Source: Marthasterias glacialis (taxonomy: Eukaryota > Echinodermata > Asteroidea > Forcipulatida > Asteriidae). From it: a stretch of 64,000 bases of DNA. This document shows, in pieces, positions 25,201-36,179 of the stretch. The notes under the pieces are model-generated. The model was not told the origin of the DNA, ran no database searches, and worked only from the letters and a program-made list of their open reading frames with translations. The position numbers and the translations under genes were made by a program. The stretch's first letter is position 1. Each line of letters starts with the position of its first letter. Location of the stretch: the NCBI GenBank assembly GCA_911728455.2, contig OU452225.1:23842495-23906494 (forward strand). The letters are read 5' to 3'.

Positions 25201-26724
25201 GTTAAAGTTAAGATAATGACATTCAGAACATAGAAAATATAGGTGCTTTATTCTTGCGAATTCCAAGTTGCTTGAATAGCGTTAACATGGTTAACTTGGG
25301 CTAATAACACAGCTATGAGTAAATTAAATATATGAAAGGATTACATTTTTCATGAGCAAATGTTTTGTGCAAACTTCTGAAGCTTTTAGTTAAAGTACCG
25401 TTGTTACCTATAACGACAAGAAAACAAAGTGCTCCCTGTGAGTTGCTTGAGCATTTTCCATCCTTCTTTTGCAAGAGACAATTTGTAAATATGTTTATAA
25501 AACAAATCTGGGGCTGTTGCCTATAATCAACGAGACATGGCGAGATATAAACGCAAGTCTCTTCGCAGCACAGCTAAGAACTGGGAGGAGTAAATGAATC
25601 CGTTGCGAGACAAACATAACTGCCTCTATCAAAGTCCGCATAAAGCACGTTTACACTATTATTAATAATATTAATTAATATTGTTTTCATTATTTATTAA
25701 TTACAAACATAAACGTTGGATAGTGTGGGATGGACCTGTATCCAAAACAACTACAGACAGACTTGACGGTCAAAATCAGATTTTACCCGATGTTTTACTG
25801 AGAGTAACAGTCACGCTCGTCAACCACGACGCGTTTTTTAACTCCATCTGCCACCAGGGATGCTCGGTTGTTTCTTTAAGAAAGTGTAAAATCAAAAACC
25901 CAAATCAATTAAATGATTACAAGACGGACTTTTTTGAACGGAACACTTTCTTTAGGGTTCACCTAGTCTGTATTTAAAGTTGCATGACCCGTGTTTTTTT
26001 TTTTCTTCTTTTTTTGAACGAATTTGGACAGATGATGCTGTTTCAAACGAAAAAACATGCAAAACTTTCGCAAAAGCCACAGACAGTGCACAAAATACAT
26101 GTAACATGCAACATTGTTTGTACATGGCTTGTGGATGTGAGGTGAGATAATGTAGGGATTCTGACAATAATTCAGTTTTAGTCTTTAATGAACTACCCTT
26201 ATCATTGGCAGACTTTTATCGTGCGATACATTAAATGAAAGCTTGTAACTTTCTCGATTCTATAAAAATAACTATCTGAAATTTACTATTTTTTTAAGGG
26301 GTCAAATCGGCAAAAAACTTGACCTACATCTTTAAATTACTTGTTGAGTTTTATCTGTACTCTAAAGTCTTTTTTTGTATTTCATTCTGAGGCTATATAA
26401 TACACGCCAGCTGGGAGCAGCCGTCGTATGTACGTTTCCTTTGTTTACGTAAATTCAGGGCATGCGCACATTTTTCGAGACAATATTCTCCCGGTATATG
26501 CTGCCACCTAGCGTTTGGAAAAAGGCAACCAGTAATGACCGCCATGATTGTAGAGGTATTCACACTTACTTGTTTCGGAGTATGTGTTTACGTCACCGTC
26601 TATTGCTCTACCAGACCTGTAATGCCCAGTGTCTGTGCTCTGTGACGTGTCTATTACTTCAGCTTCAAGAAAACAGTAACAATCTTGGCTTTTTAATAAT
26701 TTTTTTGCATCGGGGATAAACAAT

Positions 26725-26755
<31 letters not shown>

Positions 26756-29700
26756 TATTATTTTATCCATACACCGATGTGTGTTAAGCACGATATAATC
26801 TGTACTTTCCCGAGTCCTTTGAAAGACAACACACACTTGTTTCCTCGGGTGGGATTCAAGCCCATGACTCCCGCGGTCCTAAAGCAGATGTCCTAATCTT
26901 AAATTATTGTGAATGTAAGTTAAATCGCTGTAAAATATGCTTCAAAAGTTCAGCTGCAAACTTGGCTTATCCTATAATATACTTCTCGGTTACCATGGTG
27001 GTCCAATGACTGCGGTTCGTAATAACGGGTGGGCGTCAGCGCCCTGGGACAGGCCTAAACCGGGCAGTTCGGAATGTCTGTTTTCGCGCCGGAAATGTTA
27101 AACTCTTACCCTGGAAACTTGCTCGACAACCCCCAGACGCAAACTCTTTGATGTACACCTCAGCAATTTGGAGGACTTGATCGTCGAATAGTTCAACATC
27201 TATGCTGACGTACTTTGCCAGTATCAACGAACTGCATAAGAATTCAGTGGCTTTCTCTTTGCGAACCGACAAGTGGCCGCACGCGATGTTTTCTGTGTTG
27301 ACTGCGGAACTGTTACCGACTCGTACCCACACGTTTGCAGTGGCGAGCTCTTCACATCAACGAGTTATAATAGAAATATGAGACAATCAGTCAAAGTTGC
27401 AATACTATTCGTCCGAGTTCAAACACATTACACAATAGACGTGTATTTGAAATATCATTCATTTTGTATGTATTAAGGAATTATAAGGTAACTTAGCACG
27501 CTATAACCGAGTTGTAATAGTGCACTGGGGTGTGAGTTCAAATCCTGGTCATGATACTTGTGTCCTTGAGCAGGGCACTTATAATATTATTGCTTTTCTT
27601 CACCCAGGAGTATAAATGGGTACCTATGAGGGTACAGGTTAATGTTGAGTTTGAAATAGACTTTAGAGCGCCACGGCAGCTCGGGGCTGTATACTCCCCA
27701 GGGAGCTGAGAAAGATTACAGGAATATTATTGCGATATGCCCGCGATATATGCTGCATGCTACTTTCGGTAACTGGGGCGTCACAATTTGTCCGAAAGAT
27801 TCACCCGATTACGGTTCAGAGGTAATTCTTGTGAAAGAAGTTCGAAATGTTTGATGGGACCCTTTTTATGATGCATAAGGGAGAGATGCAGAATAAAACA
27901 GGCGGTAACCTGAGTTAACACGAGGTTGAACCCTGGATAACTGAGGTAAACCTCAAAAAACCTCAAAGCTAACCTCGAGTTACCCTCTGTTTACTTTTTG
28001 CATTCTTCCCTAAGGCAAGATGGCTGATCAGTGTCTAAGCAGTTGCTTGAATGCATGACTGAAAACAAACAAATATGTTTACCTGAATTGAAGATCACCG
28101 TGACCATACCCACCCAGCGTTCGTCACCCAAGTCCAGCATCCACCAATGTTTTGAATCGGTCTCATAAGCTAGAATTACCAACAAGAGAGACGAAATCGT
28201 GAGCCTAGTCGTTTGAGGCAACTTTTTTTTCAGGCAGTTTGAAGGCAATCAGCTGCAGTGCATGCCACTGGACCACTTACGACTTATGTGGTTTTGTAGC
28301 ATGCATTGCAGTTTTTGAAAAGCACATGAAAATGTTTTTAAACAATTTCTATGGATCTCCAAGAAAAATGTTTTTCTTGTTGTTTGCCAAGAATCGGTTG
28401 CCTGTGAATTGCCTATTGCTATTGCAAACCATCGACAGATTTAAATAATATTGGACCTTCCTGTTTGTCCGAGTTTGATTTAATCTGGATGCAGACACTA
28501 GTTAACTACTACTAACGGTAAATTCATCAATTTTTTGATTTTCTGTCTCTGGCTGGATAAGGGTTAGTATTAACTTCGTTTCCCTCCTCTAGTTGCAAAT
28601 AAACACAGAATGTATATAACCTACAAAAAAAAAATCGTCAGGTGTGGGTGATTGTATTTCAAAAGTCGAACCATGATTCACAGTTTATTTTTTTATTTGA
28701 TTGTTATTTTTTTCATGGCACTTTATTTTAATCGCTGATTCGGGGTCTTTTCAAGGTTTTCTTGTAACTTAATGTTTTTTTTTATATATTCTATGACTAT
28801 GACAGTATTTCATACAGGAATATTTATTCTGGGGGTTTGGTACTGGTATGAGCTGTCAAATGATAAAAAAAACTACTAAACTAAATAAACCAATTTTATA
28901 ATTATCAATTCCGTGCTTTGTACAATGAACTAACCTGTTGTAGTAGAGAAAGTATTTATGTTGCCATCACACGCGTCTTGTGCAGGATTCTTGTAACTGC
29001 TCACAGAGGTTGAGTCTTCATTGAACGTAAGAGCTTTAAGGACATATAGAAGACTGTATTAGAGGTAGTGTTGTAGTACTCGGCACTCAATACTCGTACT
29101 CGAGTACTACTCGGTACTCGTACTCGAGTACTACTCAGTACAAATACTCAAGTACTACTCGGTACTCGTACTCAAGTACTACTCGGTACTAATACTCGAG
29201 TACTACTCGTTACTCAAACTGGAGTACTACTCGGCACTCGTACTCGAGTACTACTCAGTACTAATACTCGAGTACTACTCGGTACTCGTACTTGAGTACT
29301 ACTCAGTACTAATACTCGAATACTACTCGGTACTCGTACTGGAGTACTACTCGGTATTTAAACTCGAGTACTACTCGGTACTCGTACTCATACTCGAGTA
29401 CTCTTGGTACTCGTACTCGAGTACTACTCGGTACTAATACTCGAGTACTACTCGATACTCGTACTGGAGTACTACTCGGTATTCAAACTCGAGTACTACT
29501 CGGTACTCGTACTCATAATCGAGTACTCTTGGTACTCGTACTCGAGTACTACTCGGTACTCCTACCCGAGTACCGTTTTGATGGTGCTCATGCTTGTACT
29601 CATACCTGTACTCGTACCCGAAGTCTGCGTACTTGGAGCGTTTTGGCAAATGATATGGCGGTTTATAAATGTCATACTATTGCAGTTATACCACGAATTA

Positions 29701-32700
29701 GATATACGTAGGAAAGGTTCCCAAAACGTTTACCAATCAATATATTGTCCACTTTTGTAAATGTATTAAAATAAAATAAAAAGCCACGACTAGGTCTTAC
29801 TGTTATTTGGGGCACACTCCTCTGATTTGTAATGTTTGACTGCAACTTCAGTAATCTTCAAGACCGGTGGATCCTCTGGTTCCTGTGGTGTAGATTGGTT
29901 TATTTCCAGGCTGATATACCGGGCATAGCGTGGTGGATCGCACCTGAATTCAACAACGGCTCCCGGTGAGGCTTGTTCGCCGGTGACCTCTGAGCCGCAC
30001 TGAGGGTTTAAGGAGGAAGTGGGGTTCACCCCAGCTCGTGCAATTGCTCCTTCGAAACTTGATGCTGCAGATCAGGGGATAAAACAATCACTTTGATGTT
30101 AAATGGATACAGAAAAACAAATACTACATGTCGAATATTGTTTATGTATGTGCACTGTACGGTATCCGAAACCCCATGTTGCCAGGTCGAGCTGTCTAGT
30201 GCATTGGACTCAAGTTCTGATGGCTGAATCATTGGAGTACGGGCTCAATTCCCAGTCGTGACATTTATGTCCTTGATCAAGGCACTTAACCATAATTGCT
30301 TCTCTTCACCCAGGTGTATAAATGGGAACCTGAGAGGGCTGGGACAGTATTGTGTTGGATTAACCCCTTAGCGCCATTTCAAGCAGCTTACAATATTGTC
30401 TGTCCCCACAGAAAGTGACGTAACCAGACATTTTTTTTCATAGAGGTGGAGGCAAGCCGGGGCAAAGACTTTTTTCGGGATGGGGGCTATTTAGTTTAAC
30501 AAACCATTTAGTTGTTGGTTTTTTTTAATCCCACTTTGGAGGGTGGGGAGAGAGGAAAGGGGTCAGCCCCAACCCCCTCCCCTGGTGACGTCACTGTCTA
30601 TGGACGTTTTAGGATCGGTCCAAGTATACCTGATGAACGGGGATAACAATGTTGTACAGCGCTTGGTCTAGGTTTTGGTTTATGTGCACTCTATAAGAAC
30701 CAAATATTAATTTTATATATGTTTTGTATCTTCACCATCAAGATGTTTTATTTCTGTTTGAGAGCTCGTGGCACACCACGATGGTTCTCAAGTACAATAG
30801 CTCCCTTACTTGTGAACATCCGCCATCAATCCCCCAAATCGTCGAGTGTCAGAAAGAATGAGTAAATGAATAAACGTGATGGAAAAAAAAGTTTACCACA
30901 GCAAGAAGAGCGAAGAGTCACTATGATTACCCCGACCCATGAGCTGTTTACAAGGTCCAGCCTCCACCATGGATGAGAATCGCAACATTCATCTGCAAAT
31001 AAAGACAACAACTGATTCAAAGTATTTCATAAAGCACTAGTACTTGTACTCAGAGATCCAGTAGACCGATTGCGCGACCAATGTTTACATGTCATCACGT
31101 AGGCCATTTAATTAAAAGTTGTATTTTGTGACATTGATTTTAATCACATTAATTTTTCCCATAAACTACCCTGGTATTCTACGACAAAAGAGGTCTATTT
31201 TGAGTATGCACTACCGGCGTTGGACGACGATGTAGTTATTTTGCTTGCAATAAAAAAAAACCAAACAAACAAATGAAGAAAAACAAAAAACAAACAAACA
31301 AACAAAACAAACCACTCAATTACCGACTTGATTTCAAGTCTAGGTCGGCTGTTGAAATCGAACATTAAAATACTCCATAATCTGACACTTGTACTCGGTT
31401 TTCGATGACCCAAGTACTCGTACGCGAGCACTACTCGGCCAACGTAGTACTCGGCAGAACTTGATACTCGACTGAATAGTACTTGACTACAACAGTGATT
31501 ATTTTCGCGTTCATTTATATAAGGATTATATTATATATGTGTTGCCCCTACATTTTTCTTTTGCAAACTTACCGGTTTTTGCGAAGGAGTTAACGTTGCC
31601 ATCTATAGCTTTGATGGCAGGAAACTTTATTTTACTGGTACTCTGCGAGGTCGACATTCCACTTAGACTGGTTGCTTTTGACGTAGGATAAAAACAGAAA
31701 AATACCTGAAAATGAGACTGATGACATTTCAGAATCTTCAAATGTTTTTTGACGTCAGCTATTTGGAAACAGTGTGTTGCCGCAGAGCCTTGATGGCGTA
31801 ACCGAAGGCAGAGCCCGAATACGCGACTTCGAAAGCGCATGGTTTTTATCATATAATATATGGCGGCCAAATATTAAAATAACGGCAAAATGAACAATGA
31901 AACGGCTGTGGAGGATGAAACGACTCCATTTTATTTTTTTAGTATGTGTAAGTTGTTAAAGAAATAATGACAAGTTTTCATATTGAGCAATTAAAATGAC
32001 AATACAAATCCGTGAGAACATTCCACCCGATCAAATACAGAATGTCTAAAAAATTCCTACCACTTTGTATCGCACACTCATCGGATGCATATTCATAGAC
32101 TGAAACCTCGGCTATCTTAATAAGGCCAGTCCGTCCATCCGAAGGGCTTGCCTGGTCTTTACTCAGCCTTATGTACTTGGCCAGGACAGGTGGGTCACAC
32201 AGAAACTCAACCACTGCCCCATTAGAGAGTTGTGTAGGAGTAGTCACCGATGTGTTGCACTGTTCAGTCTCGTTGTAGTCTTCGTTCAAGCCAGCTCGCA
32301 CAACCACCCCATTGAAATGATCTCCTTCAATAACATGGAAATGATCAAATTAATGTTCTTTCAAAATGTAGGCAATCAGTGTAAAAGCTTTGAACGGCTA
32401 GGATGTAATGGTTTTTACTTTAGTCGAATTTAATGTATAGTGCCCTGTCTTGACAGCACTCTGAATAATGCTTTTTGCGACAAGTACACTTGACAAGTTG
32501 TTTTCGACAAGTTCACCTGACAACTTTTTCGACAAGTAAAAAGCTTGACCTGTGTAATACGAGTGCGTGTTTGTACTTATCTCATTGTGGATTGGAAATA
32601 AAATTCAAAATTAAAAATCAGTTCAGCCTGGCAACTTTTAAAGAGGGGGTCCAAGTCAAAATCTTTTCTTTTTTTTTTCTTTTTTTTTTTTGATGCACTA

Positions 32701-35392
32701 ATTTTACAATAGATAGAATCTTTATGAAAGTTGGAGAACAAATTACAAGTCTTTAACCTCACGTTAGAATTCTGTAAATGATCTGGTTTGATCAAAATTA
32801 TTTGATACTCTCTCAGAGGGAAATTTAATAGATGGCGCTATTGGGTATCAACAATGGGTCTGTACATTCCAAAGAGGACATTTTTGCGTCGGTCAAAAGG
32901 TCAAATTCAACGCCATTTTGATTGAATATCATGGACATTCATGATTTACCTAAACATTTCCCCGTGCACAAATGTAAAGACACATATTATGTGAAATGTG
33001 ACGTCATTTGATGTTTTAAGACGTTGACAAATTTCGCAATTTTGTCCACTTCCTTGAGAACTTTATCTTTTGGAAATGAGTACATTACAAAACGTGATTT
33101 GACCTTGTGTACCACTCTTTAATGGACCTACGAAATATGATTTTTTATTACTTGAAACAACTCGACATTCATTCTGATAAAATAATTTCACATTTTGAGT
33201 GCCAAATTTGGGGTGTTTTGACACTTTTATCTGGATTTTGTGTTTGATGCAAATTGAATTTTGCATGTTTATGAGCAAATGTGTGATGTCATCGAAGGCA
33301 AAGGTGCACCATCATGGTTGGTTTGTGCACAAAAAAATTACAGATTTGTTTCTGTTTTTCAAATGGCAACTCCACTAATATTTGGTTATTGTCTTATTGA
33401 TGAGTGTTAAGACTTGTCAATACATAATTTGAGGTGACCGCTGTTTTCTTTTGCAAAATTTGGGATTTTGATTTTGAACATTTTTAATGCTGCTGTGAGA
33501 CTTTGTTCCTATTATGAGTCACACAACAGAGCCCTCATGTGTCCAGTTTAAGACAAATTCAATTTGTACATTAAACCTTAATTTTAGTACAAAAAATAAT
33601 TTTCATTTCCTTTAAACTGTCCGTAAGCATGGATATTTGATAAAAAATGTATTTAAAAAAATTGCTCTTCATAGGCCCTTTAAACTACATTTAGTATTTC
33701 CAGAAATATTGAATTATATGCCTCCTTTATTTCAATTGAAGTATTTTAAAACTGAAGTGTGTTTTTACCACATGAATCTGGGCAGAGTATGACGGTGATT
33801 CTACCCAACCAGTGATTGTCAATCAAGTCGAGTTGCCACCATGGATTTAAGTCGGTCCCATCGTCAGCTTGGAAACAAAAGAAGGAAGACAGGAAAGTAA
33901 GCCCATGTGGATATTCTTGGAGACATCACTAATTGCTGTTCTTTCAATGGAAGGTAAGTAGCCTTTGAGCATGATTATTTTTACAGACCCCCTCCCTTAG
34001 TCGAGCAGCGCCCTCATTGAAATCGAAAGAAGACCTATCATTGGAAAGAGTTGTGCATAAAAATACACACGTTCCCATCGATCAACGGATCGAGGGATGG
34101 TGCGTTGCTGGTACTCTGCGCATCACTCTGCATGATAACTCAATATTTACAAACTAATATTAACGTGTTGTTACCTTGAAACGGATCAATCTCTATTTGT
34201 AGATTAATTTAAATTCACACTCGATGTACCACCTGATAAGAGTAGTATTGTCACACCAGACTATAATGGATTATTTCAGGTACAATGTTTGGTCAGCTTA
34301 ATCCATTGTACTGACAATTTCTCAACAAATGTTTTGTTGTAGATAATATCAGCGTATGTTTTAATCGTCAATATAACTTTGGACTCCCACTTTTTGTGTG
34401 TTTGCCTTTTGGCAGACTAGGGATGGTAATTATGACGCACGATAGGAAACTTAGGCCAGATACCAACCCTCTGGCATCCCCCCCCCCCCCAACACACACA
34501 CACACACATACACAAAGGAAAAAAAGAAAACATATATTTATTTAATCCTGCCGAATTTAGCCATATATTTTTTACATGCATCTTGACCACATCCCGATGT
34601 AGGGTCGGCTGATAGTTGTGCTTTTTGAAGCACGAACATTGTGCTTTAGTATATATTTGTCACAATGTGATAGTTTGACCATTTTAGGCAGGTTTTTAAC
34701 TCTTGTCATATGACGAACATTTTCTAGTCGGGGTATTACTGATTTGCCTTTATGATCAACATAATTTAGCTTATTTTAATAAATCGTAGAAACACATGAC
34801 GTTCTGCTTTCCCCGGTGGAGTTTCAGAGACTAGCACAAAACAGAATAGACCTTTATCATGGTGCGGCCATCTTGATTTTCTCCCATTCAAACCAATGTA
34901 ACCAAACCGAGGCTGAAAGGGCAAATAGTCTGGTTCCTTTTTGTACAATGAATATTAGCATATATTACTGTTATTGGATACAGGGAACATGACCAAGATG
35001 GTTGCAGCATGATAAAGGTCTATAGATGGGGACAGCTTGTATCCGTCTGCTGTGCAGTCGACTGGACATAATGAGACATTGTCTTGGACTACTATCTCCA
35101 AGTCACTTGACAAAGTCAATGTGACTGTAATACCAAGACACAAAGATCATGTTCCTTACCAAAATTATAATCTGTGAAAGTACTTTTGGACTGTTTTTGT
35201 TGTCCGAAGATTTTAAATCAACTAAAAAAAAAAAAGGATAACACATAATTGACAAGTCGAATTGACAAACTAACTTTAACATTTTCTCACCTGTTTGGGA
35301 GAAGGTTGTGACGTTGCCATCCACGGCATATCCCGCGGGATATTCGGAGTACGTGCTGCTTTGTGATGTCAACTTGTCTGTGATACGTAGGG
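15968..35392 (-). CDS. Seven-module F-type lectin (fucolectin/FTP) protein with C-terminal PAN domain; 5' end missing
   Basis: A 22-exon gene read from high to low coordinates, found by matching repeated exon types and checking GT-AG sites and phase by hand. The visible coding sequence is 3,350 nt, about 1,116 residues. Each lectin module has exon A (Ala-x-DGN-x-NT type motif), exon B (HPWW-x-LDLG and WVGVITV-type motif, sometimes ending in CC) and exon C (VVRAG, PGAVVEFLCDPP, ARYISL, LQIAEV and EY...EC motifs). These are the landmarks of the eel fucolectin/tachylectin-4/pentraxin (FTP) family. All junctions are phase 1 and all internal exons are multiples of three. The last exon is a PAN/apple domain ending in a stop. 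No transmembrane segment was seen, so secretion is likely, but the signal-peptide exon upstream of 35392 was not recognised. Carbohydrate binding is a family-based inference; the sugar-contact and CC residues are uneven among modules. A discoidin-like (F5/8C) label is the main alternative. Confidence 0.85.
16838..18849 (-). CDS. Lectin module F7 (most divergent): exons A, B, C
   Basis: Exon A is 18748..18849, exon B 17281..17367, exon C 16838..17083; together 145 residues. Exon A is degenerate, with SHANDGDTKTYFKSG in place of AIDGN-x-NTF, and was accepted because it has AG/GTAAG borders, 34 codons and phase 1 at both ends, and begins like the F5 exon A (ATERN versus ATRN). Exon B reads TLWQVDLINEHCIGRITVKF, losing one Trp. 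Exon C has LCDPPLLARYITLSAD and LQVAEVTVEQY. Sugar binding is least likely here. Confidence 0.72.
17560..17700. mobile_element. Copy of the GGTGGCAGCAGAC hairpin element
   Basis: Contains CAATGGGAGACTTTG, then GGTGGCAGCAGACATACCAG and GTAAATTTCCAT, matching the 37.9-kb and 60.6-kb copies. It lies in the intron between lectin exons F7-A and F7-B. Confidence 0.6.
18530..18715. repeat. CTAAGCA-family inverted-repeat element
   Basis: Begins TTTCACAGAGCTGCTTAAGCAG and ends TGTGCTTAAGTAGCTCC. A second, diverged copy adjoins at 18340-18530. It lies within the lectin gene between modules F6 and F7, just before exon F7-A. Confidence 0.55.
19894..21496 (-). CDS. Lectin module F6: exons A, B, C
   Basis: Exon A is 21395..21496, exon B 20404..20481, exon C 19894..20148; together 145 residues. 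Motifs are ATQSSDTVDNPARDATDGSI ending STYSST, LHPWWRLDLGDTHWLGKI, and VRAGNSTHYTQ followed by HVCDPPIRASYVTVDM and LRIAEIAVERHVAEDC. Exon A is too short to stand out as an open frame and was found by motif; it is flanked by AG and GTAAG sites and keeps phase. Exon B lacks the CC pair. Confidence 0.78.
20560..20715 (-). repeat. Dispersed repeat, reverse copy of the 46.1-kb family
   Basis: Shares AAATATTTCTGTC, AAAGTCGAGAAAATAGAATT and TTGAAGACCCC with the complement of 46240-46360; it lies in a lectin-gene intron. Confidence 0.65.
21977..23982 (-). CDS. Lectin module F5: exons A, B, C
   Basis: Exon A is 23884..23982, exon B 22985..23077, exon C 21977..22231; together 149 residues. Motifs are ANAIDGNIDTFFET, HDDDHPWWKLDLGDEYWLGV with VTLRTDCC at the exon B end, then VVARAGVNHDYS, FLCSPQVSARYISLDI and LQIAEVIVKEYHSKEC. 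The R-x-x-CC motif is intact, as in F2. The A-B intron donor is GTGACT, weaker than its neighbours. A large (CAAG)n tract fills most of the intron sequence beside exon A. Confidence 0.82.
23358..23830. repeat. (CAAG)n microsatellite in lectin intron F5 A-B
   Basis: About 470 bp of CAAG with CATG, CAGG and TAAG variants. It produces long spurious Cys/Leu/Ala-rich and Lys/Gln/Ala-rich open frames on both strands. It ends about 53 bp from exon F5-A. Confidence 0.92.
24101..24485. mobile_element. MITE with GTGGCGTAACTA termini
   Basis: Starts AGTGGCGTAACTA and ends CCTAGTTTCGCCACT, the inverted form. It contains G-rich GGGGGCACG blocks and has no coding capacity. It lies in a lectin-gene intron. 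Confidence 0.7.
24510..24610 (-). repeat. tRNA-derived SINE head
   Basis: On the minus strand it reads TGGTCTCGCAGTTAAGCA then GGGTTCGAACC, an A-box/B-box pair at tRNA-like spacing, with no intact cloverleaf. Confidence 0.45.
24674..26662 (-). CDS. Lectin module F4: exons A, B, C
   Basis: Exon A is 26570..26662, exon B 25799..25873, exon C 24674..24922; together 139 residues, the shortest module. Motifs are GRAIDGDVNTYSET, TTEHPWWQMELKNASWLTSV, then RDQFIGAVVRIGLNQDN, FLCGRPTLAKYVSLSF and LQIAEVMLDEYETEEC. Exon B is only 25 codons and stops before any CC pair. The acceptor of exon C lies inside the first unit of a 5-copy minisatellite. Confidence 0.8.
24927..25137. repeat. About 42-bp minisatellite, five copies, at a splice acceptor
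   Basis: Units read AAAACAAAGCGTTCTGGATT then TGTAATTATCGGTTATATCTTT. The unit next to the exon supplies the acceptor of lectin exon F4-C (minus strand TTTTAAAG). Confidence 0.85.
27110..29033 (-). CDS. Lectin module F3: exons A, B, C
   Basis: Exon A is 28935..29033, exon B 28083..28169, exon C 27110..27349; together 142 residues. Motifs are DACDGNINTFSTT, HWWMLDLGDERWVGMVTVIF, and VWVRVGNSS followed by EFLCSSLILAKYVSID and LQIAEVYIKEF. Exon B lacks the CC pair, and the first W of PWW is preceded by His rather than Pro. Exon A lies just downstream (in gene sense) of the TACTCGAGTAC minisatellite at 29.07-29.6 kb. Confidence 0.8.
27510..27710 (+). repeat. SINE-like repeat, copy 1
   Basis: Has a GAGTTCAAATCCTGG B box, then CTTGAGCAGGGCACTTA, CTTCACCCAGGAGTATAAATGG and GAGCGCCA words that recur in the 30.2-kb copy. 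Confidence 0.6.
29070..29620. repeat. TACTCGAGTACTACTCG minisatellite in the lectin gene
   Basis: More than 20 variants of a 17-34 bp unit built around the palindrome GTACTCGAGTAC. It resembles the 1.8-kb array in its core; a small related patch lies at 31380-31485. Confidence 0.85.
29801..31674 (-). CDS. Lectin module F2: exons A, B, C
   Basis: Exon A is 31573..31674, exon B 30897..30992, exon C 29801..30064; together 154 residues. Motifs are AIKAIDGNVNSFAKT, then SHPWWRLDLVNSSWVGVII with VTLRSSCC at the end of exon B, then FRCDPPRYARYISLEI and KITEVAVKHYKSEEC. The adjacent CC pair and preceding Arg match the conserved R-x-x-CC of F-type lectins, making this one of the two best preserved modules. 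The 31-kb upstream intron sequence carries a fragment of the TACTCGAGTAC minisatellite. Confidence 0.82.
30175..30405 (+). repeat. SINE-like repeat, copy 2
   Basis: Same order of words as 27510-27710: TCAATTCCCAGTCG, CTTGATCAAGGCACTTAA, CTTCACCCAGGTGTATAAAT and TTAGCGCCAT. Confidence 0.6.
32061..35392 (-). CDS. Lectin module F1 (most N-terminal seen): exons A, B, C
   Basis: Exon A is 35291..35392, exon B 33769..33867, exon C 32061..32324; together 155 residues. Exon A carries AVDGNVTTFSQT after a SQSSTYSEYP stretch. Exon B carries NPWWQLDLIDNHWLGRITVI and ends in a single Cys before the intron. Exon C carries DHFNGVVVRAGLNEDYN, then FLCDPPVLAKYIRL and IKIAEVSVYEYASDEC. Introns are GT-AG, with donors GTGAGA, GTAAAA and GTAGGA. 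Exon A starts phase 1, so an upstream exon must supply the first base of its first codon. Confidence 0.82.
32330..33760. other. Intron between lectin exons F1-B and F1-C
   Basis: AT-rich with a poly(T) run at 32665-32690. No coding motif on either strand. Confidence 0.5.
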
Positions 35393-35459
35393 CTGTGAGA
35401 AAACACAAAGGGACTTATAACAAGTTTCATTGTTGTCGGCGGATAATTTCTGATGTAGT

Positions 35460-35687
35460 TTAGCTTTGACTCAAGGTTGTTTTACAGTTAATCTGTTGGA
35501 TGATGTTGTCGATAGCGTCATGCTTTGTTGGTTTGCAAGATGGAAAGACAATGTCATCTATCTTTGGCTGTGCTGTTTGTTTGTTGATTGGCATGCCGAT
35601 TACATTCTTCACTTGATGCAACCGTCTTATCTTGGGTCGTCCTAGTTTTGTGTTTTCCATGGATTCTTTCCCGAACGATTCCCCCAT
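35460..35687 (-). other. Unclassified basic open frame next to the lectin gene 5' end
   Basis: A 75-codon frame, open back to about 35734, with a highly charged sequence (GRPKIRRLHQVKNVIG near its middle). It lies 68 bp upstream, in gene sense, of lectin exon A1 but ends in a stop and has no signal-peptide character. It is not recognised. It could be an old mobile-element fragment or an unrelated short exon. Confidence 0.15.
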
Positions 35688-35761
35688 AACTTTTACCTTA
35701 TCTTCTCGTTTATTTTTTGTCCGAAGTATTGTAATGAGCGATTATGCTTCTTGCTGAGTAA

Positions 35762-35955
35762 GGCCGTGTCCGAATTGGCGGCTACGGCTACGGCTACGGC
35801 ACGGCTACGGCTACGGCTACGGCTGGATCAACACAACAACATGCGTTAAAGCATAGGCTGCCCTCAGCAACCTCCAAACCCTTAGCAACAGCCGCAAGCG
35901 TAGCCACAGCCGTCAATTCGGCAACGGCCAAACCTAAACAGTTGTATTCCCACTT
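35762..35955. mobile_element. MITE-like element with GGCCGTGTCCGAATT ends and a CTACGG core
   Basis: The left end GGCCGTGTCCGAATTGGCGG pairs imperfectly with the right end GTCAATTCGGCAACGGCC. A (GGCTAC)n tract lies at 35783-35823. A related copy is at 40325-40460. Confidence 0.6.
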
Positions 35956-36179
35956 CAGTAACACTTTCATTTTGGCGCCTTGGTCCATTGTATCCGTAGG
36001 CTATAGGATGAGCCCCCCCCCCCGTGCACCCCCCCCCCCACACACACACACACGCGATCCTCCGCGAGTGGTATAATTATGTTTAGGAGACCCATCAAAT
36101 TAATTATTTTGATGTTACCAGTAAAAAAAAAAGTTGAGATGCATAAATCCAAAATGGTTTTGGCTATATATGGGGGACT

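Noticed and set aside
29404..29760. 118-aa Tyr/Glu/Leu-rich frame
   Set aside because: Translation of the TACTCGAGTAC minisatellite.
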